Part shown: in pieces, positions 50,751-61,470 of the stretch
Position numbering within the stretch: the first letter of the stretch is position 1
Layout: each line of letters starts with the position of its first letter
NCBI RefSeq assembly: GCF_902806685.2
Contig: NC_048546.1
Span: 10,434,534 to 10,498,533 of the forward strand
DNA length: 64,000 nt
Source: Maniola hyperantus
Lineage: Eukaryota; Arthropoda; Insecta; Lepidoptera; Nymphalidae
Reading direction: 5' to 3'
Notes under the pieces: generated by a model
The model's database searches: none
Seen by the model: only the letters and a program-made list of their open reading frames with translations
What the model was told of the DNA's origin: nothing
Program-made: the position numbers and the translations under genes

Positions 50751-50952
50751 GCGGAACGGGGCTATATATAGGTAATATTAATTCACCAAACAAAACCTAC
50801 CACAAAGCTACAAGAGAAATAATATCATTCTACTCTACTCCATAATTTCAACTGGCTATATATACCTCTTTAAGCTCCTATATTATGACAGTTATACACG
50901 CATAGTTGGTAGTTACGAATTCCACCTCTAACAAGATACCTATCATCATTAT

Positions 50953-51000
50953 CATTCAAGCCGTCAGATGAGATTATAATCAAGCGCAAATCTGTTGTCA
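50953..51000 (+). mobile_element. LINE/SINE shared 3' tail, fragment
   Basis: AGCCGTCAGATGAGATTATA and ATCAAGCGCAAATCTGTTG resemble the tail of the LINE at 24.09 kb (GTCAAGCGCAAGCCTATC). Short, so uncertain. Confidence 0.35.
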
Positions 51001-52663
51001 TTACGAAAATACTAGTTTGCTGTGGAATAAAAAGTTGTCTACGTTATAATGTTATTTACAATTTTAACCCATTCTAATGTTTTATGTTTTTAACGGTTTA
51101 GCTCTATCTGCTTCGTATCCTCATTTTAGAAGGTCATGACCCCTTTTATTAATCGCATACCTAGGGCCTGTCTTATTGTAATGTTGCGGTGAGCTCCCAA
51201 ATATAGCTCCCCATGCGATCCAGCAATAGAGTACTATCAGATATAATATGAAGCGAGGAAGAATGGTAAAAGGCCAAAATCGTATCTCAAAAGTCACCAA
51301 CCAGTTATAAACTTGGCTCAGCATTGTTCAATCAGTACAATAATTATTATGCGCTGTAACAATTAGGTTCACTCTATGTCAGTATAATTGTAGAGAAATT
51401 TCTAGCAGCTTCTTGATAAATTTCGAATCCTCATTAAAAATGATAACGACTTCCTATTTTAAAAATATTTTGGTAGAGGCAGTCGTCTATAACAACTAAT
51501 TATACCAACACATGCGACGATCATTTTCCACTAGAGATCATTGCCATCATATTGTGTTTATAATGATATGCTCTACAAGGCATGAAGAAGAAATTAACCA
51601 CAGTCAAGTCACTGATTCGGTTATGTACTGACTTTGATCAAGATTGCTTCTTGAACCGATAGTATCGTGGTGGTTACTCAGTGGTCTCATCACAACAAGG
51701 CTACCAAATTTATTTTTGCTTTTGACTAGTAACGACAAAGGTTTTCAACAAAATCGTAGCTATTATAATATTTTCTCCATCTTGGCTCTGGGCGTTTCAA
51801 TATATTTTATTAGCAAAAGGCTAGTTTCATACATTATTCATCACAAATGAGTAAAAATAATGAGAATCAAGTAAGCATGTCAAACTCAAATTAATGTAAT
51901 TTAATGTTTAAAAGTAAACATAAATACATCTTTTGGTTGATTTTTTTTTATTTGAAAGGGAAAAACTAATGACTGACAGTGATGCAGTGGATGCAGTAGT
52001 CTACAACATGAAATTTTCGTGAGTTTCTCTATATACATTGTATAGAACTATACAAAGAAAGGATTTTCACAATATCTAACCGTATTTAATTAGATACCAC
52101 TAAATCAGTTTTGTTTTTGTAAACTAAAACAAGTTCGAATATGGACCCAGACAAATAAATAATTCTAAAAGAGAATCAAACAGTGTCACGTAAATGATCT
52201 GACAGGCATGGTAAAAAATATTCTCGGAAAAGCGTTGTGCATTCGTGCTTACCCGCCGCGCTACATTACCAAATCCATAGTATTCTGATAGATTAACCAA
52301 ATCTGGTAGATATTTTAAACATTTTCCAGACATTGACTGATGTATAGAAAAACATTATTCACTAAAAATTGGCCTATCAACCAATATTGGACCAATTCAT
52401 ATTAGCTTCATTCCAAACTGCTTGCTGTTAGAAGCATGTAAGAAAGAGAACATAGGAATATACTCTTATAATACCTATTTGTTGAATAAAGAAAAGATTT
52501 TTCTAAAATCAACTAGGCTTACATACTTTAGGATTGTTGCTGAAATTGAATTCTGAGTGCCTACACTGTCTGTGAAGAAATTATAATCGAGCCTGTGGTA
52601 GCACAACCTTTCGTTGGGTATCTATCATTTTAAGGCTCTTAAAATGATCTGAAAAGCACCCGG
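51001..52663. other. No recognised feature
   Basis: The longest unassigned stretch, 1.66 kb. Frames of 67-69 codons only. A possible LINE tail TTGTTGAATAAAGAAAAG lies at 52480-52497. Confidence 0.35.
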
Positions 52664-52911
52664 GTGACGTTCCCATTTATATTGGGCGCAAACTCTTTAG
52701 TGACCAAACCCTGTAGACAAGATCCGTTTTCTATAGCATTAACATATGCAGAAAGATCAAATTGTATGGAAATGTTGTTTGCTTACACGCAAATCTCTCT
52801 CAAGCAAATGTCACTTCCTTGGTTTAAAGATCACTTACGATCGAGAAAATGGACATTGTCTAGGCCCCCGGTTTTGTTTATGCATAGAGTCACACTGGAG
52901 GCACAGAACTG
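52664..52911 (+). other. Unassigned; open frame to 52954
   Basis: A 96-codon frame from 52664 without an ATG at its start runs into repeat unit 1. It reads ...NSLVTKPCRQDPFSIALTYA, ERSNCMEMLFAYTQISLKQM... No family is recognised. Confidence 0.2.
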
Positions 52912-53095
52912 TCAAATAGCGTGGCAAAGAACAGCTATGGTGAAGTTACCATGATGTAAATGGCGAGGCCGTCGTTCGTTTGAAGGACACCCGAGTTGTC
53001 TCTCGCTTGACAGACAGGGATATGCGTGCGCGCTGTAATTTCTCAGACTATACTTTATTATAGCGTTTGTTTTTCGCTAATTTTCTTAGGAATCA
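52912..53095 (+). repeat. Local repeat U, unit 1
   Basis: GTGGCAAAGAACAGCTATGG, GATGTAAATGGCGAGGCCGT, CGTTCGTTTGAAGGACACCC, GAGTTGTCTCTCGCTTGACA, GACAGGGATATGCGTGCGCG, CTGTAATTTCTCAGACTATA, then TTTTCGCTAATTTTCTTAGG. First of three. Confidence 0.8.
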
Positions 53096-53211
53096 AACGC
53101 AGCACAACGGTATGCCACATTTCTCTTGCCGTACTTGCGACGATTTATTAATGGAAAAGAGGCGTGAAAACGTTGTCGCATTGATTACTTCTACAGCATA
53201 CTTCTTTAAAT

Positions 53212-53402
53212 AACGTGACAAAATACTGCTATGGTGTATTCACAACAATTTGAATGTTGACTCCGACTGCTAAGGCCGTCATTCGTTTAAAGGACACCCG
53301 AGTTGTCTTGCGCTTGACGGATAGGTAGCGTGGATAGGGACGTGCGTGCTCGCTGTAATTTCTCAGACTATACATTGTTTCCGCAAATTTTCTAAGAAAC
53401 CA
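53212..53402 (+). repeat. Local repeat U, unit 2
   Basis: AACGTGACAAAATACTGCTA, TGGTGTATTCACAACAATTT, CTGCTAAGGCCGTCATTCGT, TTAAAGGACACCCGAGTTGT, CGCTTGACGG, GGGACGTGCGTGCTCGCTGT, AATTTCTCAGACTATACATT, CGCAAATTTTCTAAGAAA. About 307 bp after unit 1. A GATAGGTAGCGTG stretch is extra here. Confidence 0.8.
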
Positions 53403-53421
53403 AATATTAGATTCAGTGTAT

Positions 53422-53665
53422 AGCGCACCTCTAATATTTCGGAGTTTAAGAGAATTAAATATCACTTGCTTTAACAGTGAAGGAAAACATCGTGAGGAAA
53501 CCTGCATGCCAGGGAGTTCTCTATAATGTTCTCAAAGGTGTGTGAAGTCTACCAATCCGCACATGGCCAGCGTGGTAGACTAGGGCCAAAAACCCTTCTC
53601 ACTCTGAGAGGAAACCCGCGCTCTGTAGTGAGCCGGTGATTGGTTGATCATGATGATGATGTAGA
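53422..53665 (+). mobile_element. Metulj-type SINE, tRNA head missing
   Basis: GCGCACCTCTAATATTTCGG, AATATCACTTGCTTTAACAG, GAAAACATCGTGAGGAAACC, GTGTGTGAAGTCTACCAATC, ACATGGCCAGCGTGGTAGAC, CCTTCTCACTCTGAGAGGAA, GTAGTGAGCCGGTGATTGGT, ATGATGATGATG tail. It sits between units 2 and 3 of repeat U. Confidence 0.88.
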
Positions 53666-53782
53666 CAGCCCAAGTACAAGCAATGTTACCCATTTCTCTT
53701 GTGGTTTCAGCATATTATTTTGTCTATGAAAAAGCCATAAAAATCACTGTGACACTGAGGCCACTTGTGCTGTAGAGATTTC

Positions 53783-53987
53783 AAACAATGTGGCAAAATA
53801 CAGCTATGGTGTGTTCATAATGATGTGAATGGCGATTCTGACTGCTAAGGCCGTCGCTCGTTTGAAGGACACCTGAGTTGTCCCGTTGACGGACAGCCGT
53901 GCGTGCGCGCCTTCATTTCTTAGCGCAAAATCCGTGACTTTACGTCGTTGTTTTATTTTAGCCTTTATTTCCCGCTAATTTATATTT
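53783..53987 (+). repeat. Local repeat U, unit 3
   Basis: CAATGTGGCAAAATACAGCT, ATGGTGTGTTCATAATGATG, TGAATGGCGATTCTGACTGC, TAAGGCCGTCGCTCGTTTGA, AGGACACCTGAGTTGTCCCG, TTGACGGACAGCCGTGCGTG, TTTCCCGCTAATTTATATTT. About 575 bp after unit 2, i.e. ~330 bp once the SINE is discounted. The flanking ACCCATTTCTCTTG (53688) also matches GCCACATTTCTCTTG before unit 2. Confidence 0.78.
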
Positions 53988-54269
53988 CAGAGACGAGAGA
54001 TTAAAGCTGAGTGCTTAACTTATTGTTGTTGGATTTCTTTTGTTTTGCACCGCGAGCAGAAATTTTAAAACGTTTTTATTTATTGCTTAAAAAGCTTATG
54101 CTCCACTCTGATATCACTAAAGATGCAATTGATGGAAGGTGCTAAAATGGAAGAGATAGCTCTAATCTCAAACCCGACTATCTAATAGCGGCAAGTAAGT
54201 ATATTATATCTAAATACATTTTTTTAAACTACAGGGTAGGCTACTGCGCTTGATGATAATCATCATTAC
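53988..54269. other. No recognised feature
   Basis: Nothing recognised. Confidence 0.4.
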
Positions 54270-54592
54270 CCACTACCCATATTATAAATGCGAAAGTGTG
54301 TTTGTTTGTTGGGTTTTTGGTTTGTTCGTTTGTCCACCAATCACGTCTTAACAGAGTAACAGATTGACGTGATTTTTTGCATGGGTGTCGTTAAAGACAA
54401 GTGTGACATAAAAATGTCACACTTGTTGTATTGTTGTGTTGTTGTGTAATGTGTTGTAAATTTTTATCAAACAAAGATTATTTATTTTATTTATATTTTA
54501 CATAGCTACTTTTTATCCCTGAAAATCAAAGAGTTCCCACGAAATTTTTCAAAAACTAAATCCACACGGACGAAGTCGCGGGCATCAGCTTG
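54270..54592 (+). mobile_element. Helitron-like element with snap-back insertion
   Basis: CACTACCCATATTATAAATG, CGAAAGTGTGTTTGTTTGTT, CAATCACGTCTTAACAGAGT, GATTTTTTGCATGGGTGTCG, then an extra ~95 bp (54410-54505), then TAGCTACTTTTTATCCCTGA, AAATCAAAGAGTTCCCACGA, CGGACGAAGTCGCGGGCATC and AGCTTG (CTAG mutated). The insert begins as the exact complement of the preceding 13 bp (ACAAGTGTGACAT, AAAA, ATGTCACACTTGT), then a TTGTTGTGT-rich stretch. Confidence 0.78.
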
Positions 54593-55234
54593 TAATTTAT
54601 TGTCTTAAGGAAAATCGGTGGAAGAAAAGAGATCATGGATTCTAAGTTAGAGCGCGCTGACCTAGAAGATGCATATTCGTTCGTTCATACAAAAAGAAGT
54701 TGTTAAACCGATTATTATTATTCTTTATGTAGGTGCTTTATAGCTCCCATAACAATTTAGCAAGAATTCAGGTAAAGTAAAGATTACAACATCCTGCACT
54801 CCTCTCAGAAGGCAATCCCGCCCAGCGCGGGGCCGCTCCGTTTATTTATTTATGTAGATCATTATTAAGCTCAGACTAGACAAGAAGATAGATGGTAAAC
54901 AGCCCACTGAAACATGAAGCCGGCACAAAGAAACCGATGATGAAGAAATAGTAACATTGCATATTGTAGCTATAGATGTGTTGCACATGCCAACACCTCC
55001 TGACGACCAATTTTGACGTAATCAAAGCGAGAATCACAATCTTCCTGATTAAAATGAAATGAAATAATATTTACTTTCCTTTTCTGAAACATCAAGTATG
55101 TCTGTCGGCAGTAGAAGCTCCACCGATTTGAAATGCAGATTCTATCGACAAGAAACCTGTAAAAAAACTCAGGCAGTAGGTAGTACTCTTTCTACATAAA
55201 ATTGGCTAATGTACACTGTTGAATATCAATTTTT
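54593..55234. other. No recognised feature
   Basis: A GC-rich CCCGCCCAGCGCGGGGCCGC word lies at 54819-54837; otherwise nothing. Confidence 0.35.
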
Positions 55235-55520
55235 TTTTCTTCTCTTGAGGAAAATCATCATGGATACCACCGGCCACGGGAGAGCACAGTGGTTATGTCG
55301 GACTCCTACCGACTAAAAACCTCACGAAGTTCCATTCCACCACTAACGACGGAGCACAAGGGACCGACAACGCCTCGGATGTCCTAGACCCACCACTGGA
55401 GCACTACGCGCCCCCAAACACCGTTAGAAGCATGCCGGAACCACAGCACGCCAACCAACCCGAAGACCACACTATGAGCGACGGACCAGCCAGCCGTAAC
55501 CATTTGAGAAGGTTAAAATG
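55235..55520 (+). repeat. Possible interspersed repeat fragment
   Basis: CTCTTGAGGAAAATCATC, then TGTCGGACTCCTACCGACTA and AAAACC: this wording (GAGGAAAATCATC... GACTCCTACCGACTAAAAACC) is familiar from lepidopteran interspersed repeats, from memory only. The following ~200 bp are C-rich and A-rich with low T (CCACCACTGGAGCACTACGC and similar). No second copy in this window. Confidence 0.35.
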
Positions 55521-56017
55521 CTTCTTTTTAACAATGCGATTATACGTTAGGGCTCCGCCTACCGTTTCTCCCTAGTCTATGATCGTGCGTAATAATTCAC
55601 TAAGTTTCAATTGCATAATGATGGCGGAGCTACCAACTCGCTTAAGGCGGACGCGGCAGATAATCTGCAACAACTATTATTAAATGGTGGCCTGTCAGTG
55701 AAGCTCCGAGCCGCCGACCGAGGGCAGCTAGCACGAAAGTCGCGATTGTACTTTGACAATCGAAATCGAGTTGGGTTTGAAGTAAAGATACAATTGAATG
55801 AATTTGAAAATAGATATAAATCGCAAAAATGGCCTCAAGAATATTGTTTCTCTAATGTAATCTAATATAGTGTTGCTTATTTACCACGTAGGTATACTAT
55901 ATAATAGTATACATTTATGTATACTACTATACTATATACTAAATTCAAAATTCAAATAATTTATTCAAAATAAGTAATAAATTACTCTTTTTGACTGTCA
56001 GACTATTTTACTATAAA
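55521..56017. other. Unassigned; 84-codon frame at 55611-55865
   Basis: The frame (…GGATNSLKADAADNLQQLLL, NGGLSVKLRAADRGQLARKS…) has no ATG at its start and no recognised family. Balanced composition in its first half hints at an old coding or repeat segment. Confidence 0.2.
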
Positions 56018-56050
56018 ATACCCGCGACTTCAACCGCGTGGATTACACTT
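56018..56050 (-). mobile_element. Helitron-like 3'-end fragment
   Basis: ACCCGCGACTTCAACCGCGT and GGATTACA: the hairpin end of the element, broken off where the next MITE begins. Confidence 0.45.
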
Positions 56051-56053
56051 ATC

Positions 56054-56373
56054 CGAGCCGAACGCGTCGAACGAGTTGAACGAAACGAATTTTAGAATTC
56101 TGCATAAAAAAACCTCGCACACTTCCCCGCGTCGAATCGTCCTAATCTGCAAGAATCCCAGAAATCTTAGATGAATTTGGATGACGTCATCAGATTCGGC
56201 GCGGTTTATGCGCTCGCATTCTATCAGTTGCGTACGACAGAGTAATGCGCGAGTACTATTTCTTCATTGTTTTAAAAAATTAGTGATTCTTATTTCGGCG
56301 CGGTCGATTCTTCTGGTGCGGATGATGTGTGCGAGGCCTCCTTGACTTCGATTTGTTCAACGCGTTCGGCTCG
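56054..56373. mobile_element. MITE with CGAGCCGAACGCGT ends
   Basis: Left CGAGCCGAACGCGTCGAAC (56054-56072) and right GTTCAACGCGTTCGGCTCG (56355-56373) are inverted with one mismatch. Further in, CCTCGCACAC at the left and GTGTGCGAGG at the right are also inverted. Length 320 bp; CpG-rich, non-coding. Superfamily unknown; no target duplication was identified. Confidence 0.7.
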
Positions 56374-56654
56374 TTGCGTGTGCGTTCACCTTTATGAACA
56401 GTTAGGTAAGTATAAAAATAGATTCAAACGACAAAATTAAAAAAATACGGAATTCACGAATAAAAGTCACAATCGCTAAGCTCAAATCTATTCACTAATA
56501 AAGTGACAATAAGAAATTATCATTCTACAATCAAAATATTTTACCCAATTCCGAACAGAAGTATCAACTGGTAAGCTACTCAAGATGTGTAGATAAAACG
56601 GCATTTCTCTATTAACAAAGAGATTCCGTAAACGAAAGTAGAAATTCGAGTAAA

Positions 56655-57245
56655 GTCTTGGTCAGACACAACTTAAAACGGCACCAAAATATGACGGCAG
56701 CGGCACGGCAAGATGACATTGAATAGGCCACCCCAACTACACATTACCTCAGTAGCACGCCTCTAGAATTTCCTATAGGTACTTATTTATGTAGTTTACA
56801 TAAAAGTTAATATCAGTTTCATTTATTCAGGAGATAGGTATTACTAAAAAAATAAAGCAGCGTCATGCAGCGAAGACGGCAGCAGCACGGTAGAATGCAC
56901 GAGGCAACAATGCATGTCGGCAGCAACAAGGAAGAACACGCAATATGGCAGCATCTTATAGAGATTGGTAACAAGTAACATCTGCATTCAGTATGACATG
57001 CTTCCACTATAATGAATTCTGTGGTACTGCTGCGAAGAGTTTTGCATGCATACAGTTCTTTGTATATCAAATAAATAAATAGTTATTATCTCGCTTCAAA
57101 TCTCTGAAAGCTGCAGCCGCGACTCGTTTAGCTACGTCATACAGTTTATTTATAGTATTACAAAAATTTCCAGACCCTACCACCACAACGTATCATCTTG
57201 TCGTGCCGCTGCCGCCACGCGTTTTGTTTACCCAGACCTAATAGA
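56655..57245. mobile_element. MITE with ACGGCAGCGGCACG ends, possibly composite
   Basis: GGTCAGACACAACTTAAAAC and GGCAGCGGCACGGCAAGATG (56694-56713) at the left are matched in complement by CATCTTGTCGTGCCGCTGCC (57193-57212) and ACCCAGACC at the right. Arms ~50 bp. The interior (56868-56955) repeats GGCAGCA-type words. Frames at 56819-57070 are by-products. Confidence 0.6.
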
Positions 57246-57417
57246 TCGTTCATCATAGCACCGAACCGGTAGATGGCTGGCAGATACGCATCGGCTAATT
57301 GTTGCCCTTTAACCAACTTAATAGATATAAATAAAACAGTTGTATTAAAATGCGCGAGCACGAGATGTCTTTTAAGGTGTGGTTCGGTAAAATATAGTAA
57401 AAATTTAAGACAACTTC

Positions 57418-57532
57418 TATCTTCTCGCTAGGAACGGCATTCCGAACCAGTGGTGAATTATTCTGCCGATTCAAAAGCACTTGTAAAAGTTTATTTGAAT
57501 AAAAATCTATTCTATTCTATTCATATGTATTT
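57418..57532 (+). mobile_element. LINE 3' tail with TATTC repeat
   Basis: ATCTTCTCGCTAGGAACGGC, ATTCCGAACCAGTGGTGAAT, CCGATTCAAAAGCACTTGTA, AAAGTTTATTTGAATAAAAA, then a TCTATTCTATTC tail. Same LINE as 10892 but with another tail repeat, like 62683. Confidence 0.7.
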
Positions 57533-58453
57533 TGTTGTGTCCCTTTAAAAGATCACCATCATCATCGCATGCCTTCTTTGAAACGACGTTTGGCGGTCAT
57601 CCTACTATTTAAAAACGCCTCCTTTAACTTAGTGTAACTTAAGCTCTTTACGAGATACTTTTTATTTAAAGCGACGGTAGTCAAAGAATAAATGCCGTGA
57701 TGTCCTAGATTTTATCAGGAACTTTTCCTGAAAAGTATTCAGAAAAATACTAACTAGCCACTTGACCTAACTCGTCAACATGCAATACAGCGGCTGCTTA
57801 GTTGCTCTATATTTCATTGCGTTCCGACTTTGAGAAACTAGGCCTAACATGATACGCGATGGTTTTCGTAATTTCACTAAAATTTTCTTAAGGATATTAC
57901 ACTCCAAATCCGCCGGGGTTGAACATTGTTGCTTAACATTGTCGCGATTACCTTGCCCTTCAAATTTTTTTTTCATTACCCTATCAATACAAAATTTCAT
58001 TTTTAACATGATTTATTAACAAAGATTATTCTGGCATGGCCAACTTCAATTATAATAATTACTATGCGAATAAAACATGAAAATCTAGGCCGCCGGTTTT
58101 GCAACAATGTAATGCTATCGAACCGTAGCTTCCTTTAGCATTCAAATTCAGGATTTTTCCTAGTGCGCTCCCTATACAGACGTAGTCGGTTAGTAAATGT
58201 TTGAAAATTAACCAATCAAACTCAATGTCATTTTTTTGAGTTGTGAACATGTATTTGATGTGATGTAGAGTTCAAAACTAGTTTGATTTGATTGATTCAG
58301 CTGAAAAACAGACTACATCTGTATGGAATGCACTATGAATTAACTCCTCTTAAGAAATACAAAGTGAAGACAATCGACAATGCATTTCCAAACCCCCCCT
58401 TAAGATGGTGCGAGCGTGCGAGATTTCTGTACAATCGACCAATTCACATCGGC
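57533..58453. other. No recognised feature
   Basis: Frames of 62-80 codons on the minus strand without recognisable content. Confidence 0.35.
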
Positions 58454-58473
58454 GCGACGCGACGTCGCGTCGC
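58454..58473. other. Perfect 20-bp CpG palindrome
   Basis: GCGACGCGACGTCGCGTCGC equals its own reverse complement. It includes ACGTCG and three CGCG-type words in an AT-rich neighbourhood. Possible protein-binding site or the core of a MITE; no function is claimed. Confidence 0.75.
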
Positions 58474-58910
58474 CCCTCTTAGATACCGTTAGCTAAACAG
58501 ATATTAATCATAATTTCCACTGACACACTGCGTTCAACTATTCTAGATAATAGTTATTAAGGTCTTTAGAACTGTGTGTGGCATCGAAGTCAGCTACTGG
58601 AAAATTGCCGTGTGACATCCGAGGGGGTAATGGATTTAAAACTGTCTCCGTACACCTCCCAAATACATGGTAATCGCTTCCTGCCTGTTCGGGCGCATTA
58701 AGCTTTCTTACTCGAAAATTGTAAGTAGGCACTTGTGCTTGATAGCTTTAAAAAATTAGCATCATCATCATCAAGTTGTCAGAATGTGGTTGTACGCACG
58801 CAATGTTCGTAAATGATTTTTTGTAACATTATATTTTGTTCTCTATATCCATTTTAAAATACGACAAGTAAGCTTTGAAATTAATTTGAAACATCTTATT
58901 TTAAACTGAC
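58474..58910. other. No recognised feature
   Basis: Nothing recognised. Confidence 0.4.
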
Positions 58911-58945
58911 AAAAAAAGGAGGAGGTTCTCAATTCGTTAGGTATT
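58911..58945 (+). repeat. Repeat T fragment
   Basis: GACAAAAAAAGGAGGAGGTT and CTCAATTCGT match 23978-24008. Confidence 0.5.
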
Positions 58946-59383
58946 TTTAACTACCTTTAAAGCTTTTTTTTTTAAATAGCTGTCGAATAAATTTATAGCC
59001 AGCGGTCTTTTAACTACCTTTAGGGGCTTTAGGTACTTACTTTAGAACGAGTTTTTCGTTTTTCGAAAACAACTGTCGATGTGTGACCTCGGCCAGCGCT
59101 TCTAGACAGATTAAAAATAGGTAATAATATATACAAAATGCTATCAAAACCATCAACGTTTCCGTAATGTAATACTTGTGCTGAAGGGTAAAGCTCACAA
59201 GCATACCAACTTCGCAAAATGACGGGGTTAATACGACTACATCATCATAATATTTACTATCGTAATCTATAAAATATTCTCTCCATCATCGAACGACGAC
59301 ACACGACCAGATCTTACCAGTCAGTTAAGGCTCAAACACACACAACTTAACGTCAGCAGACAACTTGCAAAATATAAAATACT
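58946..59383. other. No recognised feature
   Basis: AACTACCTTTA occurs twice (58949, 59011) about 62 bp apart, a small local duplication. Confidence 0.35.
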
Positions 59384-59505
59384 AGATGATGCCCGCGACT
59401 TTGTCCGCGTGGATTAAGGTTTTTAAAAATCCGATAGGAACGCCTTAATTTTCTCAACGCCCGGGAAAACAAAGAGTTCCCACTCCACTCGGAAGAAGCT
59501 AGTTG
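59384..59505. mobile_element. Two Helitron-like 3' ends facing outward
   Basis: 59384-59455 reads in minus orientation (ACTAGATGATGCCCGCGACT, TTGTCCGCGTGGATTAAGGT, AATCCGATAGGAACGCC). 59460-59505 reads in plus orientation (CCCGGGAAAACAAAGAGTTC, CCACTCCACTCGGAAGAAGC, TAG then T). The pair is a palindrome-like head-to-head junction, each missing its 5' part. Confidence 0.65.
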
Positions 59506-60424
59506 GATATATTATATCAATGTGCATTGGCTCACTCAGAAAACTTTTACGCTTCGCGGGCTGTAGTTATGTACAGTACAAACATATACCTACCCATGTA
59601 CAGAACCATCCTTATCACTGTCGCCCAGTGTCTTTTACGAAAACGAAAGGACTGCTTATACCTAAGTTGTAGGAGCCGCGTTGGATTCGTTACCGTCACT
59701 TCTTTTGTTTGTTTCAGCCCTTATTGTATCTTCAGGTAGTTCAACATTAAAATTCATCGATGAATAATACGTTACCGATGAGTCAACTGATAGAACCTCG
59801 GCCTGATCCCATTGAATATACAATCCTTCCCAACTCGAAGGTAGTCCCTAAACAAACATTCCCAACAAATGCCAATTGTTATGGCGTGGTCCACTCAGTT
59901 CAAGATTCATTCAGGATCAATTAAGACACGTCAAAGGTTGTCATCTTTGAACAGACTCATATTGAACGCAAACGATCGATTTTTATCCGTCACCGGCTGA
60001 CTTATAGATGGTGCCAATCGGCGTTCGATACTTTTGGATAGAAACGGCGTTATTTTGCGGAAGGCCATGATATACAAGGAACCACGAGCTTAATTCACTA
60101 GAATCCGTCGAAACAGACGAACCTGTATGTTAGAACGTGCAATATGCATGCGATATGCACCGCTTGCCCACCCACTACTAAAGAAGCAGCAAAATCAAGC
60201 AATAGACAATCCACAACACTACACAAATTATTGTGAAGTCTAAATCTCCTGAGAATGCTCCAGTGTACGAATGAAACGTACATTTTGAGTGCGTTCTAGA
60301 ATATTATCGATTCCCACGCGACATCGTACCAAACTAGCTATGGCCAAAATTAGAAACAATTTGGAAATTATAAATTCCTCAATTACCAGGAACAGCAGAC
60401 CTACGTATACCTAAGACAAAGAAA
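59506..60424. other. No recognised feature
   Basis: CpG-richer than average from 59.9 to 60.4 kb but no frame longer than ~80 codons and no repeat recognised. Confidence 0.35.
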
Positions 60425-60458
60425 AAAACGGGCCTCCTTTTTGGAAGTCGGTTAAAAA
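60425..60458 (-). repeat. Repeat T fragment, inverted
   Basis: GGGCCTCCTTTTTGGAAGTC and GGTTAAAAAGCG complement 23969-23995. Confidence 0.5.
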
Positions 60459-60727
60459 GCGTTCACTAATGTGCCAGGTAGGTCGTCAAAATTATTTGTC
60501 GGGTGTCTGCGCTAGGCGTTAAGCAGACTCGATCGCAAGTCATCGGGCAATGGACCTCAGTCGACGGTTTCGGTTGGGAACACTTAATTTAATTGAGACA
60601 ATCGGCTGAGATTCGAGTGGGTTATTATGGGTACACTCAAGTACAATAACGTAATTACCTAAGGGGAGGCTTATGATTTTATGTTAATACGTTGATGTAT
60701 TTCTTCGGAACTCCTAAACTAAATACA

Positions 60728-60832
60728 TAATGCTAAGAAAGGATTTTTCAAAATTCAACCCCTAAGGCGATAAAATAGGGGTTTGAAATGTTGTGTAGTC
60801 CACGCGGACAAAGTTGCGGGCCTAAGCTTTCA
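60728..60832 (+). mobile_element. Helitron-like type B, 3' half
   Basis: GCTAAGAAAGGATTTTTCAA, AATTCAACCCCTAAGGCGAT, AGGGGTTTGAAATGTTGTGT, AGTCCACGCGGACAAAGTTG, CGGGCCTAAGCTT (CTAG mutated). The 5' half is absent. Confidence 0.7.
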
Positions 60833-61344
60833 TCTTAATTTTCCGCGTAAGCCGATCCATCCATCCATCCGTGGACAAGCCATCCACTAAATCTAACTAA
60901 ATACATATAAAATCCCCCAAATAAATAAAGGAAAAAAATGATTTAGGTACATTAAGTAATTCAACCAGAATCAGATTTTCGTATGAGTAGTTACCTACTC
61001 TACAAACAAACAACAACAAAATCTACCTATACTATACATAATTATTCGGAAGATATCAAGAACTGTTAAAAAAATTAGATTTGGTAAAAATATATGTAAA
61101 GTAGGTAACTTTCTTCCACTCTAAATAAATCGATATTAAGTTTTAAGTTACCCTGCTCAAGTGTCACTGTAACGATATTTTACTGCCCCTTTCCTCATTG
61201 ACTGTATCTACAGGAATAAAGGGAATAATAATTTTATTGTAAAATTCATGCAGTTCCCAACCTCGTATTGTAATATTTTAAGGAGTACCAATTTCAAAAA
61301 TGTCTTAGTGAAATTTTTATAGCACAAGCAGTGGAATTATTTGT
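60833..61344. other. Unassigned; CCAT run at 60857-60869
   Basis: CATCCATCCATCC is the only repeat seen. Confidence 0.4.
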
Positions 61345-61470
61345 CCCTCACCGTTAAAGCAAATAATCTTTCATTTCTTAAAACACACACAGCTCCGAAA
61401 AGTTACAGGTGCGTGTCCGGATTCGAATCCCGGACCTCCCAAATTGGATGCCCATCACTGCTTCTGCTTT
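61345..61470 (-). mobile_element. Metulj-type SINE, head and start of body
   Basis: Complement: CTCACCGTTAAAGCAAATAA, TTTCTTAAAACACACACAGC, TCCGAAAAGTTACAGGTGCG, TGTCCGGATTCGAATCCCGG, ACCTCCC. The head's B box is partly duplicated (GGGATTCGAATCCGG). 3' truncated. Confidence 0.65.
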
